NCBI GenBank assembly: GCA_045592585.1
Contig: JAZNVB010000017.1
Location: forward strand, 1 to 25,035
Reading direction: 5' to 3'
Length of the DNA: 25,035 nucleotides
From: SIG440 sp045592585
Lineage (GTDB): Bacteria; Bacillota; Clostridia; Monoglobales; Monoglobaceae
Shown here piece after piece: positions 1 to 6,227 of the stretch. Both the position numbers and the translations under genes were made by a program. Position 1 is the first letter of the stretch; every line of letters starts with the position of its first letter. The notes under the pieces are model-generated. The model searched no databases. It saw only the letters and a program-made list of their open reading frames with translations, and was not told the DNA's origin.

Positions 1-1301
1 GCCCACAGAACGACATGGCTACGATCCGACTTATGGTAATTGTGATTGCCTGTTGGTGTCGTTTCCTGATGAAAATCTCCGCAATCCTTACAAAGAGTTA
101 ATTTAAGGCCGCCCTGTTTACAGGTCGCTTCTCTGATAGTAATATCTTCGTAGTTATGGCCTTTTGCCGGAGAGTAATTCATTTTTTGGAGTTCTCCGCA
201 ACCGTCGCACTGCCAACGCTCATAACCTAAATTTTCACAAGATGCAGGGATAGTTTCAAGGTATCTGAAATCGTGTTCGTGTGCCGGAGGAACAACAATT
301 ATTGTATTGCTGCCGCCCTCGTCACTTTCATCAGCGAGGATATGCACATAGCTTACGCCGTTTTCAATCATACTTTCACCGGAATAGCTGTAATTGATTT
401 TGTAATATACGGTGTAATATCCCGGCTGTGTGTAGTTCGGTGCGCTTGTCTTATTGCAATTATCCGCGTCCGTTCCGTAACGGATTGATGTTTTAACAGC
501 ACTATCCGAGAGGTCTGAAACAGTTAATGTATGAGCTTCGCCGTCCTCAACACCATAGTATGAAGAAACAACCGCTTTTGCAGTAACATATTCGCTTGTT
601 TCATATCCGCAGTCGTCGCAGGTCTCGGCAATGTAAAATCTGTTGTTTGCCACCTGTCCGTCAACCTGTTCGGTGAAATTATGGTCTGCAAGTCCTCTTG
701 TAGCTCTTGCATAAGTACCTTTACAGAATTTGCAATACTCACCGCGTTTGAGAGTGGTTAAGTGGTATTCATCATCATATTTTTCGTGAGTTGTATTGTC
801 AAACTGTAAAAAGAAATTATTATCACAAGGATTTAACGAATATACATTGTTGTTAAATGAATAGGTTGCCATTCCGTCACCGGAGTTTATCGTTCCGCAG
901 TTCTGACAAACGGCTTTAGTCCAATGGTAGCCGGTATAATAAGCATCTATGCCGGGAGTACCAGAGTCAAGATTTCCTTTTCTTTCTTCATCTAAACAAG
1001 TACCGTCTGAATATCTGACATCACGATTGAGTGCTGTTTCACCGCTTCGGGTATATTCAGGAACACGGTATGTCAATACTGTTGTCTGCATATTACATAC
1101 ACAGCAAAACTGCGTTTCGTATGTTGTGGTTGCGTTAACATCAAGCTCATTCGTCCTGTTATTTGAGGAAAGCCAATTATCCGCAGGGTCCACATATTCG
1201 TTTGACTGCGCCGCAAATGTTGTTACGGGGGAAATGCTTAAAAGCATACATACGGCAAGAAATGCCGACAAAATCGATTTTGTTTTATTTTTTAATTTCA
1301 T
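1..1301 (-). CDS. Secreted Cys-rich repeat protein, 3' end outside window
   Basis: This frame is open from the ATG at 1301 to the left edge (about 433 codons, no stop), so the C-terminus is missing. A ribosome binding site AGGAGG lies just upstream near 1312-1318. The N-terminus is a classical signal peptide: Lys-rich start, hydrophobic core and a TFAAQ cleavage region near residue 31. The mature part has repeated Cys-pair modules (CCVC, CQNC, CKFC, CDDC, CDGC, CKDC), several followed by a Gly. In the last third they alternate with GHNYE/ATC-type segments typical of large Clostridial surface proteins. Between about residues 265 and 335 an Ig-like segment ends in PGYYTVYYKI. Zinc or structural binding by the Cys pairs is inferred. 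It follows the winged-helix gene on the same strand with about 100 bp between. Extracellular location is fairly sure; function is unknown. Confidence 0.82.
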   Translation of the reverse strand, partial: MKLKNKTKSILSAFLAVCMLLSISPVTTFAAQSNEYVDPADNWLSSNNRTNELDVNATTTYETQFCCVCNMQTTVLTYRVPEYTRSGETALNRDVRYSDGTCLDEERKGNLDSGTPGIDAYYTGYHWTKAVCQNCGTINSGDGMATYSFNNNVYSLNPCDNNFFLQFDNTTHEKYDDEYHLTTLKRGEYCKFCKGTYARATRGLADHNFTEQVDGQVANNRFYIAETCDDCGYETSEYVTAKAVVSSYYGVEDGEAHTLTVSDLSDSAVKTSIRYGTDADNCNKTSAPNYTQPGYYTVYYKINYSYSGESMIENGVSYVHILADESDEGGSNTIIVVPPAHEHDFRYLETIPASCENLGYERWQCDGCGELQKMNYSPAKGHNYEDITIREATCKQGGLKLTLCKDCGDFHQETTPTGNHNYHKSDRSHVVLW

Positions 1302-1398
1302 TTGAGAATTTTCCTCCTGTTCAAATTTTGTTTTGGTTTTGGATAGGTCTGCCAAATATCAAGGCGGCCTGTATTTTTTATATACGGATTTATTCATA

Positions 1399-2271
1399 TC
1401 AGCCACCGTACAAGTCGTGATTTACCTGTGCAGAATAGAAGCTGTCTATCGTTGTGGGAGCATTGAATAAAACTGCAAGCATATATTTTTTGATATTTCG
1501 CACCTCGCTTGTGTTTTTCTGAAGGCTTGATAATACATACTCAATATGCTCACTGTCCAGCTTCAAGAGCTTGCTTTTTACAAGTGCTGCAGGGTAATCA
1601 TCACCGGCTATTGTTAAATACTCTTTTGAGGTACATACCGTTTCGGTTAAGAGTTCCACGATTTCATCAATCCGTACTTTTTCAAGAGGATTGTTAATTA
1701 CCAAAATATCATACTCAATATTTTCTTTTATGATTTCTCTGTATGCGTCAATCTCGTCCATTCCAATCCGTTCCGAATTTCCTTTTGGATTTGATTGGAT
1801 AGGATTTGATATATTCGTACTTGATAAATCAATATTTGATTTTTTTGTATTTGATATATTAGTATTTAATTGGTCGGGATTTTCCAAGATAGGTAAAACC
1901 TGTTCAGGATTTTCCAAGATTGGGTTATCCAAAACTGGATTTTCCCGTTTAGGTTTTTCCTGTTTAGGTGAAGCCGTTTCAGGTGCTTCCAAAATGGTGT
2001 ACTCAACCGTAGTAAGCTGTCCCTTTTCATTTCGTATTCGCTGCCGTATGATATATCCGTGTTGCTCCAGCTCTTTAATCGTACTGCATATACTGTCAAT
2101 GCCGTCCTTGCAGATTTTGGAAAGTCCTTTCGTGGTGTAGTCCCAATTCTCCGGCAGGGAAAGCATAAGAGATAACAAACCTTTTGCTTTGAGTGAAAGG
2201 CTTGTATTTCTCAAATGGTGGTTTGACATTACGGTATAATCACGGGTTTTGTCTATTCTGAATACCGCCAT
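1399..2271 (-). CDS. Winged-helix replication-initiator-type protein (DUF6017-like C-terminus) of mobile elements
   Basis: A 290-aa protein with an N-terminal winged helix. Residues 1-95 contain the block NTSLSLKAKGLLSLMLSLP, followed by a segment that reads like a recognition-helix region (GLSKICKDGIDSICSTIKEL). This N-terminus is typical of helix-turn-helix or replication-initiator proteins carried by Clostridial integrative and conjugative elements. A low-complexity linker at about 100-165 has degenerate NP-I-L-E-NP repeats and then Asn/Ser-rich text. The C-terminal 110 residues resemble the DUF6017 domain found in the same architecture. The start is supported by AAAGGAGG seven bases upstream. 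The likely role is element replication or copy control through DNA binding. It is followed by the secreted-protein gene and preceded by the small Cys-rich gene, and may be co-transcribed with both. Family assignment is from memory of motifs. Confidence 0.8.
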   Translation of the reverse strand: MAVFRIDKTRDYTVMSNHHLRNTSLSLKAKGLLSLMLSLPENWDYTTKGLSKICKDGIDSICSTIKELEQHGYIIRQRIRNEKGQLTTVEYTILEAPETASPKQEKPKRENPVLDNPILENPEQVLPILENPDQLNTNISNTKKSNIDLSSTNISNPIQSNPKGNSERIGMDEIDAYREIIKENIEYDILVINNPLEKVRIDEIVELLTETVCTSKEYLTIAGDDYPAALVKSKLLKLDSEHIEYVLSSLQKNTSEVRNIKKYMLAVLFNAPTTIDSFYSAQVNHDLYGG

Positions 2272-2434
2272 ACAAAAATCCTCCTTTCGCTGATTTTATG
2301 TCACGCATTAGAAGCCGTTTTTGAGGGATAGGAATATGTTTCCATTACCTACTTGATTTAAGAGGTTAAAATCCCTTATTTTACTTGCGTAAATAATGCC
2401 TATTCCGTGACAAAAGGGCACAAAAAAACAGCAT

Positions 2435-2614
2435 TTAGGAATTTCCCTTAACGCTGTCGGTTTTGATATTTTGTTTTTCTATGGGTTTATACATTGTGCA
2501 GCTCGTTCCGTTATGACAATGCAAATACGGACAAAAAGGATTTTTGCTATCAAGCAAATATGTGTCTTGTCCTGTTTGACAAGTGGGGCAAAGTTGCCCG
2601 GTGTCCTTGTTCAT
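2435..2614 (-). CDS. 59-aa Cys-rich small protein, possible zinc-binding
   Basis: This short frame runs from ATG at 2614 to TAA at 2435-2437. Its ribosome binding site GGAGGA sits about ten bases upstream (2625-2630), among the better ones in the window. The product has five cysteines and two nearby histidines: CPTC at residues 9-12, then C28, H32, C33, H34 and C39 in the stretch CPYLHCHNGTSC. The pattern suggests a small treble-clef or zinc-ribbon fold, although that is inference. There is no membrane segment or signal peptide, and the last 18 residues are polar. It lies about 160 bp upstream of the winged-helix gene on the same strand, which suggests a shared transcript and a role in the same mobile element. 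I do not recognise a named family. Confidence 0.62.
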   Translation of the reverse strand: MNKDTGQLCPTCQTGQDTYLLDSKNPFCPYLHCHNGTSCTMYKPIEKQNIKTDSVKGNS

Positions 2615-2636
2615 AAAATATCTGTCCTCCGATTTC

Positions 2637-2665
2637 TTGACTATCTGAATGATTTATGGTATAAT
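2637..2665 (+). promoter_or_regulatory. Near-consensus sigma-A promoter, rightward
   Basis: TTGACT (2637-2642), a 17-bp spacer and TATAAT (2660-2665), with TGG just before the -10 giving an extended -10. It points right, away from the small Cys-rich gene, into sequence with no protein gene. An imperfect inverted repeat, CTATCTGAAT (2641-2650) and ATTCAAGATAG (2669-2679), brackets the -10 box and is a candidate operator. Confidence 0.7.
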
Positions 2666-2713
2666 ACTATTCAAGATAGCCGAAAGTTTTTAAGGCTTGT
2701 AAATGGTAAATTA

Positions 2714-2745
2714 AAAACATCACGACGGTTTTATCGTGATGTTTT
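2714..2745. repeat. Perfect 12-bp hairpin
   Basis: AAAACATCACGA (2714-2725) and TCGTGATGTTTT (2734-2745) are exact inverted copies around an 8-nt loop. No T tract follows on plus beyond the stem itself, so this is probably an RNA structural element or weak attenuator of the rightward transcript rather than its end. Confidence 0.6.
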
Positions 2746-2804
2746 CGGGGATAAATATTTTGTTTTTAGAGGATAAGTGCTTATGTTGACCGTCTAAAAC
2801 CCTT

Positions 2805-2850
2805 GATTTTACGGCATTTGTGAGTAAATCCTATAAGAACACCCGTACCA
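2805..2850. repeat. 46-bp module, copy 1
   Basis: This matches 3089-3134 without gaps at 37 of 46 positions, including a perfect 17-bp core AGTAAATCCTATAAGAA (2823-2839 here). In both copies a transcription terminator follows within about 5 bp. It may be the 3' part of a duplicated RNA gene or a recombination-site remnant. Confidence 0.75.
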
Positions 2851-2851
2851 G

Positions 2852-2890
2852 AAAAAACGACAGCAATCGACAGATTTCTGTCGTTTTTTT
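2852..2890 (+). terminator. Strong intrinsic terminator
   Basis: AAAAAACGACAG (2852-2863) pairs with CTGTCGTTTTTT (2878-2889), and a run of seven T ends at 2890. An alternative inner pairing is CGACAG (2868-2873) with CTGTCG (2878-2883). The A-rich left side lets it act on the minus strand as well. Confidence 0.72.
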
Positions 2891-2893
2891 AAC

Positions 2894-3066
2894 GAAATAA
2901 ATCCTTGTGGATTTGTGAAATGTGCTTCGCACGTGAAATACACCTTCGGTGTATGAAATATTCGCTACGCGAATGTGGATTTATTTCATCTCACAGAAAA
3001 CGAAGTTTTCTATTTCACAATTTACGCAGTAAATTATTTCATATCGAGCAAAGCGAGATATTTCAC
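2894..3066. repeat. Array of seven small hairpins with inverted GAAAT/ATTTC spacers
   Basis: Hairpins in order: AAATCC-TTGT-GGATTT (2899-2914); GTGC-TTC-GCAC (2922-2932); ATACACC-TTC-GGTGTAT (2938-2954); ATTCGC-TAC-GCGAAT (2960-2974); AGAAAAC-GAA-GTTTTCT (2995-3011); AATTTAC-GCA-GTAAATT (3019-3035); TATCGAGC-AAA-GCGAGATA (3042-3060, with two central G.A mismatches). Spacers on the left half read GTGAAAT or TGAAAT and on the right half ATTTCAC or ATTTCAT. A longer pairing, GAAATAAATCC (2894-2904) with GGATTTATTTC (2977-2987), encloses hairpins two to four and competes with the first hairpin. Stem sequences all differ while loop size is mostly 3, so the structure is kept and the sequence is not. 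It looks like a mobile or regulatory palindromic element. Confidence 0.8.
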
Positions 3067-3088
3067 TAAAACTATTTTTAAAAAACTG

Positions 3089-3134
3089 GATATTACTGCA
3101 TTTTCAAGTAAATCCTATAAGAATATTCGCACCA
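3089..3134. repeat. 46-bp module, copy 2
   Basis: Second copy of the 46-bp module, with the 17-bp perfect core at 3107-3123. It is followed by its own terminator but no promoter lies just upstream, only the hairpin array, so it looks like a displaced 3' portion of the candidate RNA. Confidence 0.72.
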
Positions 3135-3137
3135 CGT

Positions 3138-3169
3138 CGAAGCAAGGCTCACTTTGCTTCGGCTTTTTT
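3138..3169 (+). terminator. Intrinsic terminator after module copy 2
   Basis: CGAAGCAA (3138-3145) pairs with TTGCTTCG (3154-3161) around an 8-nt loop, followed by GC and six T (3164-3169). Confidence 0.65.
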
Positions 3170-3180
3170 GTACAGAAAAT

Positions 3181-3209
3181 GACGGCAGACACATTGTATG
3201 TCTACCGTC
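3181..3209 (-). terminator. Probable terminator of the desulfurase-thiI-pncC transcript
   Basis: GACGGCAGACA (3181-3191) and TGTCTACCGTC (3199-3209) form an 11-bp stem with one mismatch, starting 28 bp beyond the pncC stop. On the minus strand the stem is followed by ATTTTC, a short T tract, so efficiency is uncertain. Confidence 0.5.
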
Positions 3210-3236
3210 GTTGTCATGTCACATAAAAACACTTTT

Positions 3237-3716
3237 TTATTTATTTAAAATTGCATCTTCCACCATTTTCAGCGCTATCTCTGACGTGCTTTCACGCACT
3301 TGCTGACGGTCGCCTTCAAATAAAAACTTTTGTGCTTTGTGCAGATTTTCACCGCAAATACCAATCCAGACTGTGCCAACCGGCTTTTCAGAAGTTCCTC
3401 CACCGGGGCCTGCAATGCCTGTAACCGATATTCCAAAATCGGCATTTGCCAAAGTTTTTACACCTTTGCACATTTCAAGGGCAGTTTGCTCTGACACTGC
3501 ACCAAACTTTTCAAGTGTTTGTGTTGAAACACCCAATAACTTCTGTTTTTGCCCATTTGAATAGGTAACAACACCACAATCAAAACATTCCGATGCACCG
3601 GCAACAGACGTGATTTTTTGTGCAATCAAGCCTCCTGTGCAGCTTTCTGCCGTTGCAAGCTTCATTTTATTTTGTATCAGCAGTTCTACAACTGTTTCCT
3701 GAATATTTTTCATCAT
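3237..3716 (-). CDS. pncC: Nicotinamide-nucleotide amidase, stand-alone CinA C-terminal domain
   Basis: A 159-aa protein matching the CinA C-terminal domain end to end. Visible signatures are TAESCTGG near residues 20-27, VVTYSNGQK near 49-57, AVSEQTA, and the SVTGIAGPGGG loop followed by PVGTVWIG. The family hydrolyses nicotinamide mononucleotide to nicotinate mononucleotide and ammonia in the cytoplasm, recycling the product of NAD-dependent reactions such as DNA ligase. The N-terminal molybdopterin-binding-like domain of full-length CinA is absent, as in many bacteria. Its ATG overlaps the thiI stop in an ATGA tetranucleotide, so translational coupling is likely; a second ATG follows immediately. 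It is the last gene of the operon, with a hairpin beyond its stop. Confidence 0.93.
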   Translation of the reverse strand: MMKNIQETVVELLIQNKMKLATAESCTGGLIAQKITSVAGASECFDCGVVTYSNGQKQKLLGVSTQTLEKFGAVSEQTALEMCKGVKTLANADFGISVTGIAGPGGGTSEKPVGTVWIGICGENLHKAQKFLFEGDRQQVRESTSEIALKMVEDAILNK

Positions 3717-4888
3717 TTAATCACCAGAATTTCTTCCTCTGCAATAGCTTCATCAAGTGCTGCCTCAATATCACCAAGAGCCTTTTCCGCCTCGATTATT
3801 TCAGCAAGCTGGGGCTTGGTTTTTGGGTGCTTAGGCACAAATATTGTGCAGCAATCCTCATAAGGAAGAATCGAAGTTTCATATGTGCCGATTTTCTTCG
3901 AAATTGTCACTATCTCCTCCTTGTCCATACCGATACAAGGTCTGAATACCGGCTGACTAACCGCATTATCGGTGCACACAAGGCTTTCCATCGTCTGACT
4001 TGCTACCTGACCGATGCTTTCGCCTGTAATAAGCGCCGCAGAACCTTCTCTTGCCGAAATTTTTTCTGCAATCCGCATCATAAGTCTTCGCATAATAACC
4101 GTAAGATAGTTTTCAGGACATTTTTCGATTATATCAAGCTGAATTTTAGTAAAAGGAACAACGTGAAGTCTTATCTTGCCGCAATACTTTGACATTTGTT
4201 TTGCAAGGTCAATTACCTTTTCCTTTGCACGGTCGCTGGTGTACGGATGGCTGTGGAAATGCACCGCCTCAAGCTCTACACCACGTTTTGCAATCATATA
4301 TCCCGCCACAGGACTGTCAATACCGCCTGACAAAAGAATTGTAGCCTTTCCGTTGGTGCCGATTGGCATACCGCCTGCGCCCTTGATTTTTCTTGTATAA
4401 ACGTATGCTTCCTGCCTTACCTCAACATTAACCGTGATATCCGGCTTGTGAACGTCAACAGAAATATCCCTTACCGCCTCCAGAATTTTGCCGCCAAGCT
4501 GCATACAGATTTGTGGAGAGTTAAGGGGGAACTTTTTATCCTCGCGCTTTGCTTCAACCTTAAAGGTTTTTTCGGTTGTGCGCATAGCATTTACACATTC
4601 AACAGCGGCTTTGGCAATGCTTTCCATATCCTTTTCGCACTTCATAACAGGACAGATATTTACAATACCAAAAACCTGAGTAAGGCAGTCAACTGCCTCC
4701 TCCATATCAATTCCGGCATCTAAAGGCTCAACATAAATTGTTGACTGCGCCTTTTTCACACTGAATCTGCCAATCTTTTCAAGACGGCTTTTTATGTTAT
4801 TTAACAACTTGCCCTCAAAAAGGGGCTTGTTAAGCCCCTTAAGAGCAATTTCACCGTATTTCAAAAGTATCAAATCTATCTTTTGCAT
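3713..4888 (-). CDS. thiI: tRNA uridine 4-sulfurtransferase ThiI
   Basis: At 391 aa this is the length of the rhodanese-less Firmicute form. An N-terminal ferredoxin-like plus THUMP region covers about 1-165. The PP-loop ATP-pyrophosphatase motif SGGIDSP is at residues 187-193, and the conserved EDCCTIFVPKHP segment at 344-355 carries the cysteines near the active site. ThiI adenylates and thiolates U8 of tRNA and can contribute sulfur to thiamine synthesis. The sulfur donor is a cysteine desulfurase, whose gene lies immediately upstream with about 17 bp between. The start is supported by AGGAGA seven bases before the ATG. The last four bases overlap pncC. With no rhodanese domain, direct persulfide transfer from the neighbouring desulfurase is the expected route. 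Confidence 0.96.
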   Translation of the reverse strand: MQKIDLILLKYGEIALKGLNKPLFEGKLLNNIKSRLEKIGRFSVKKAQSTIYVEPLDAGIDMEEAVDCLTQVFGIVNICPVMKCEKDMESIAKAAVECVNAMRTTEKTFKVEAKREDKKFPLNSPQICMQLGGKILEAVRDISVDVHKPDITVNVEVRQEAYVYTRKIKGAGGMPIGTNGKATILLSGGIDSPVAGYMIAKRGVELEAVHFHSHPYTSDRAKEKVIDLAKQMSKYCGKIRLHVVPFTKIQLDIIEKCPENYLTVIMRRLMMRIAEKISAREGSAALITGESIGQVASQTMESLVCTDNAVSQPVFRPCIGMDKEEIVTISKKIGTYETSILPYEDCCTIFVPKHPKTKPQLAEIIEAEKALGDIEAALDEAIAEEEILVIK

Positions 4889-4905
4889 AGAATAATTCTC
4901 CTAAC

Positions 4906-6066
4906 CTATCTTTTAAGCAGCTTTCTTATCTTTTTTACATTTTCAACAACCTTGTCAATTGTATAATCAATTTCCTCAGCAGTTGTAAACTCTGACAAAC
5001 TGAATCTTATGCTTCCGTCAATCATTTTCTTATCTGTTCCGATTGATGTCAGCACATAACTGGGACCCTTTTTATGGCTTGAACAGGCCGAGCCCGATGA
5101 AACATAAATGCCTTCAGCCTCTAATGAATGCAGCAGAACCTCTGACTTTACATAACCGAATGAAATGTTCAGGATATGCGGTGCTGCACCATCTGATGGG
5201 GTGTTCACCACTACATCGTCAAGGCGGCTTAAAATTCCGTCACGCAGGCGATTTTTAAGAAAGCTCATTCTTTCGGCCTTTTCAGATATTCCGTCACAAC
5301 TCATTTTTGCTGCAAGTCCAAAACCGGCAATTCCGGGAACATTTTCGGTTCCGGGGCGAATATTATCCTGCTGGCCGCCACCGTAAATAATGGGCGAAAG
5401 CTTGGTTTTATTCTTTACATACAAGGCACCCACACCTTTGGGACCGTGAATTTTATGACTACTGAGAGAAATAAAATCAGCACCTGTCTGGGCTGCTGCA
5501 AACGGGATTTTGCCGTATGCCTGAACTGCATCGATATGAAAAGCCGTATAGGGATTTTCTGCTTTTACGATTTTTCCAATCTTTTCAACAGGCTCAACTG
5601 TGCCAATTTCATTATTGACATACATACAAGATACAAGAACAGTTTCCTTTCTTATCATTCTTGCCAATTTTTCGGGATCAATTGCACCTTTTTTTGAAAC
5701 GGGGACAAGTTCTACAACATATCCTCGTTTTTCAAGATGCTGCAGCGTGTTTAGGACTGCAGGATGCTCAATATTTGTGCTTATGATATGCTTGCCGCGA
5801 CTTGCACGGCAAGCACCCATTATTGCCAGATTATCCGATTCTGTTCCTCCTGAGGTGAAATATATATCTCCGGGGGCAACTTTTAGTGTATCTGCAATCT
5901 GCTCTCTGGCTGTTTTAATTATTTTTTCCGCTTCGATACCTTTTCGATGCAATGAGGAGGGATTACCGTAATAGTTGTACATAACATCTGCCACAAGCTC
6001 GGCACTCTCTTTATACGCACGGGTTGTGGAGCTGTTGTCAAGATAGACATTCACTGATTTTCTCAT
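4906..6066 (-). CDS. Cysteine desulfurase, NifS/IscS family, partner of ThiI
   Basis: A 386-aa PLP enzyme that takes sulfur from cysteine as a persulfide. Visible features are the N-terminal VYLDNSSTT, H101 in EHPAV, D179 and Q182 in HIDAVQAYGK, the Schiff-base lysine K205 in SSHKIHGPKG, RPGTEN at 237-242, and the catalytic cysteine C328 in SSGSACSSHKKG. I chose the ATG at 6066 because it matches the family start. An upstream in-frame start at 6138 would add 24 residues with no family resemblance and no ribosome binding site. The SD before 6066 (GAAAGG) is close to the ATG and only moderate. Placement directly before thiI indicates a dedicated tRNA-thiolation pair, as with Bacillus NifZ-ThiI; a general iron-sulfur role cannot be excluded. 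Confidence 0.92.
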   Translation of the reverse strand: MRKSVNVYLDNSSTTRAYKESAELVADVMYNYYGNPSSLHRKGIEAEKIIKTAREQIADTLKVAPGDIYFTSGGTESDNLAIMGACRASRGKHIISTNIEHPAVLNTLQHLEKRGYVVELVPVSKKGAIDPEKLARMIRKETVLVSCMYVNNEIGTVEPVEKIGKIVKAENPYTAFHIDAVQAYGKIPFAAAQTGADFISLSSHKIHGPKGVGALYVKNKTKLSPIIYGGGQQDNIRPGTENVPGIAGFGLAAKMSCDGISEKAERMSFLKNRLRDGILSRLDDVVVNTPSDGAAPHILNISFGYVKSEVLLHSLEAEGIYVSSGSACSSHKKGPSYVLTSIGTDKKMIDGSIRFSLSEFTTAEEIDYTIDKVVENVKKIRKLLKR

Positions 6067-6098
6067 CGCCTTTCTTTTAGCATCTTTACTGAAAATAA

Positions 6099-6124
6099 CG
6101 CTTATCAGCGAAACCGGATAAGCG
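6099..6124 (-). promoter_or_regulatory. Leader hairpin upstream of the cysteine desulfurase
   Basis: CGCTTATC (6099-6106) and GATAAGCG (6117-6124) are exact inverted copies around a 10-nt loop, 33 bp before the chosen start. On minus the stem is followed by TTATTTTC, which is weakly terminator-like, so leader attenuation is possible. No known riboswitch is recognised. Confidence 0.35.
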
Positions 6125-6227
6125 CATTTTAAAGACATAAATACAAATGTCTCTTATTTATATTATGTGTTAATTTGTGTATTTGTGATTTAAATATTAT
6201 GGAGATTAACTCCCCACAACTTAATTA

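Larger units (their letters stand above)
2672..2890 (+). ncRNA. Candidate noncoding RNA of about 220 nt
   Basis: The unit is bounded by the strong promoter at 2637-2665 and the T-tract terminator at 2852-2890. It holds only trivial open frames, the longest with a plausible ribosome binding site encoding about six residues near 2778-2798. It includes a perfect 12-bp hairpin (2714-2725 with 2734-2745) and the 46-bp module copied again 284 bp downstream. The 5' end is estimated from the -10 box. Antisense control of the adjacent element genes is possible, but nothing in the sequence proves a function. Confidence 0.38.
2615..3236. other. Protein-gene-free stretch rich in promoters, hairpins and repeats
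   Basis: I see no convincing protein gene in these 622 bases. The open frames that cross it run through palindromes and have no ribosome binding site. Left to right it contains a rightward promoter (2637-2665) within a dyad, a 12-bp hairpin (2714-2745), a 46-bp module copy 1 (2805-2850), a strong terminator (2852-2890), an array of seven small hairpins (2894-3066), module copy 2 (3089-3134), a second terminator (3138-3169) and the terminator-like hairpin that closes the pncC transcript (3181-3209). It separates the accessory genes on the left from the housekeeping genes on the right. Confidence 0.75.

Noticed and set aside
524..742. 72-codon minus frame inside the secreted-protein gene
   Set aside because: It is an alternative frame of the same strand within an open 433-codon gene that has a signal peptide and a clear start.
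1691..2140. Long plus-strand open frame opposite the winged-helix gene
   Set aside because: It is an antisense shadow favoured by the repeated linker; no ribosome binding site, and the composition is dominated by Phe and Ser as expected for a reverse frame.
2471..2776. Plus-strand open frame of 101 codons
   Set aside because: It overlaps the better-supported 59-aa minus gene, lacks a ribosome binding site, and runs through the promoter and the 12-bp hairpin.
2894..3066. CRISPR array
   Set aside because: There is no constant repeat of 23-37 bp with unique spacers; the units are different palindromes with near-constant 5-7 nt spacers, and no cas genes are seen.
2975..3226. Plus-strand open frame of 83 codons
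   Set aside because: It reads through the hairpin array, module copy 2 and two terminators; the apparent peptide is only palindrome text and no ribosome binding site precedes it.
6067..6138. N-terminal extension of the cysteine desulfurase to an upstream ATG
   Set aside because: The extra 24 residues do not resemble the family and are encoded across a leader hairpin, with no ribosome binding site before the ATG.
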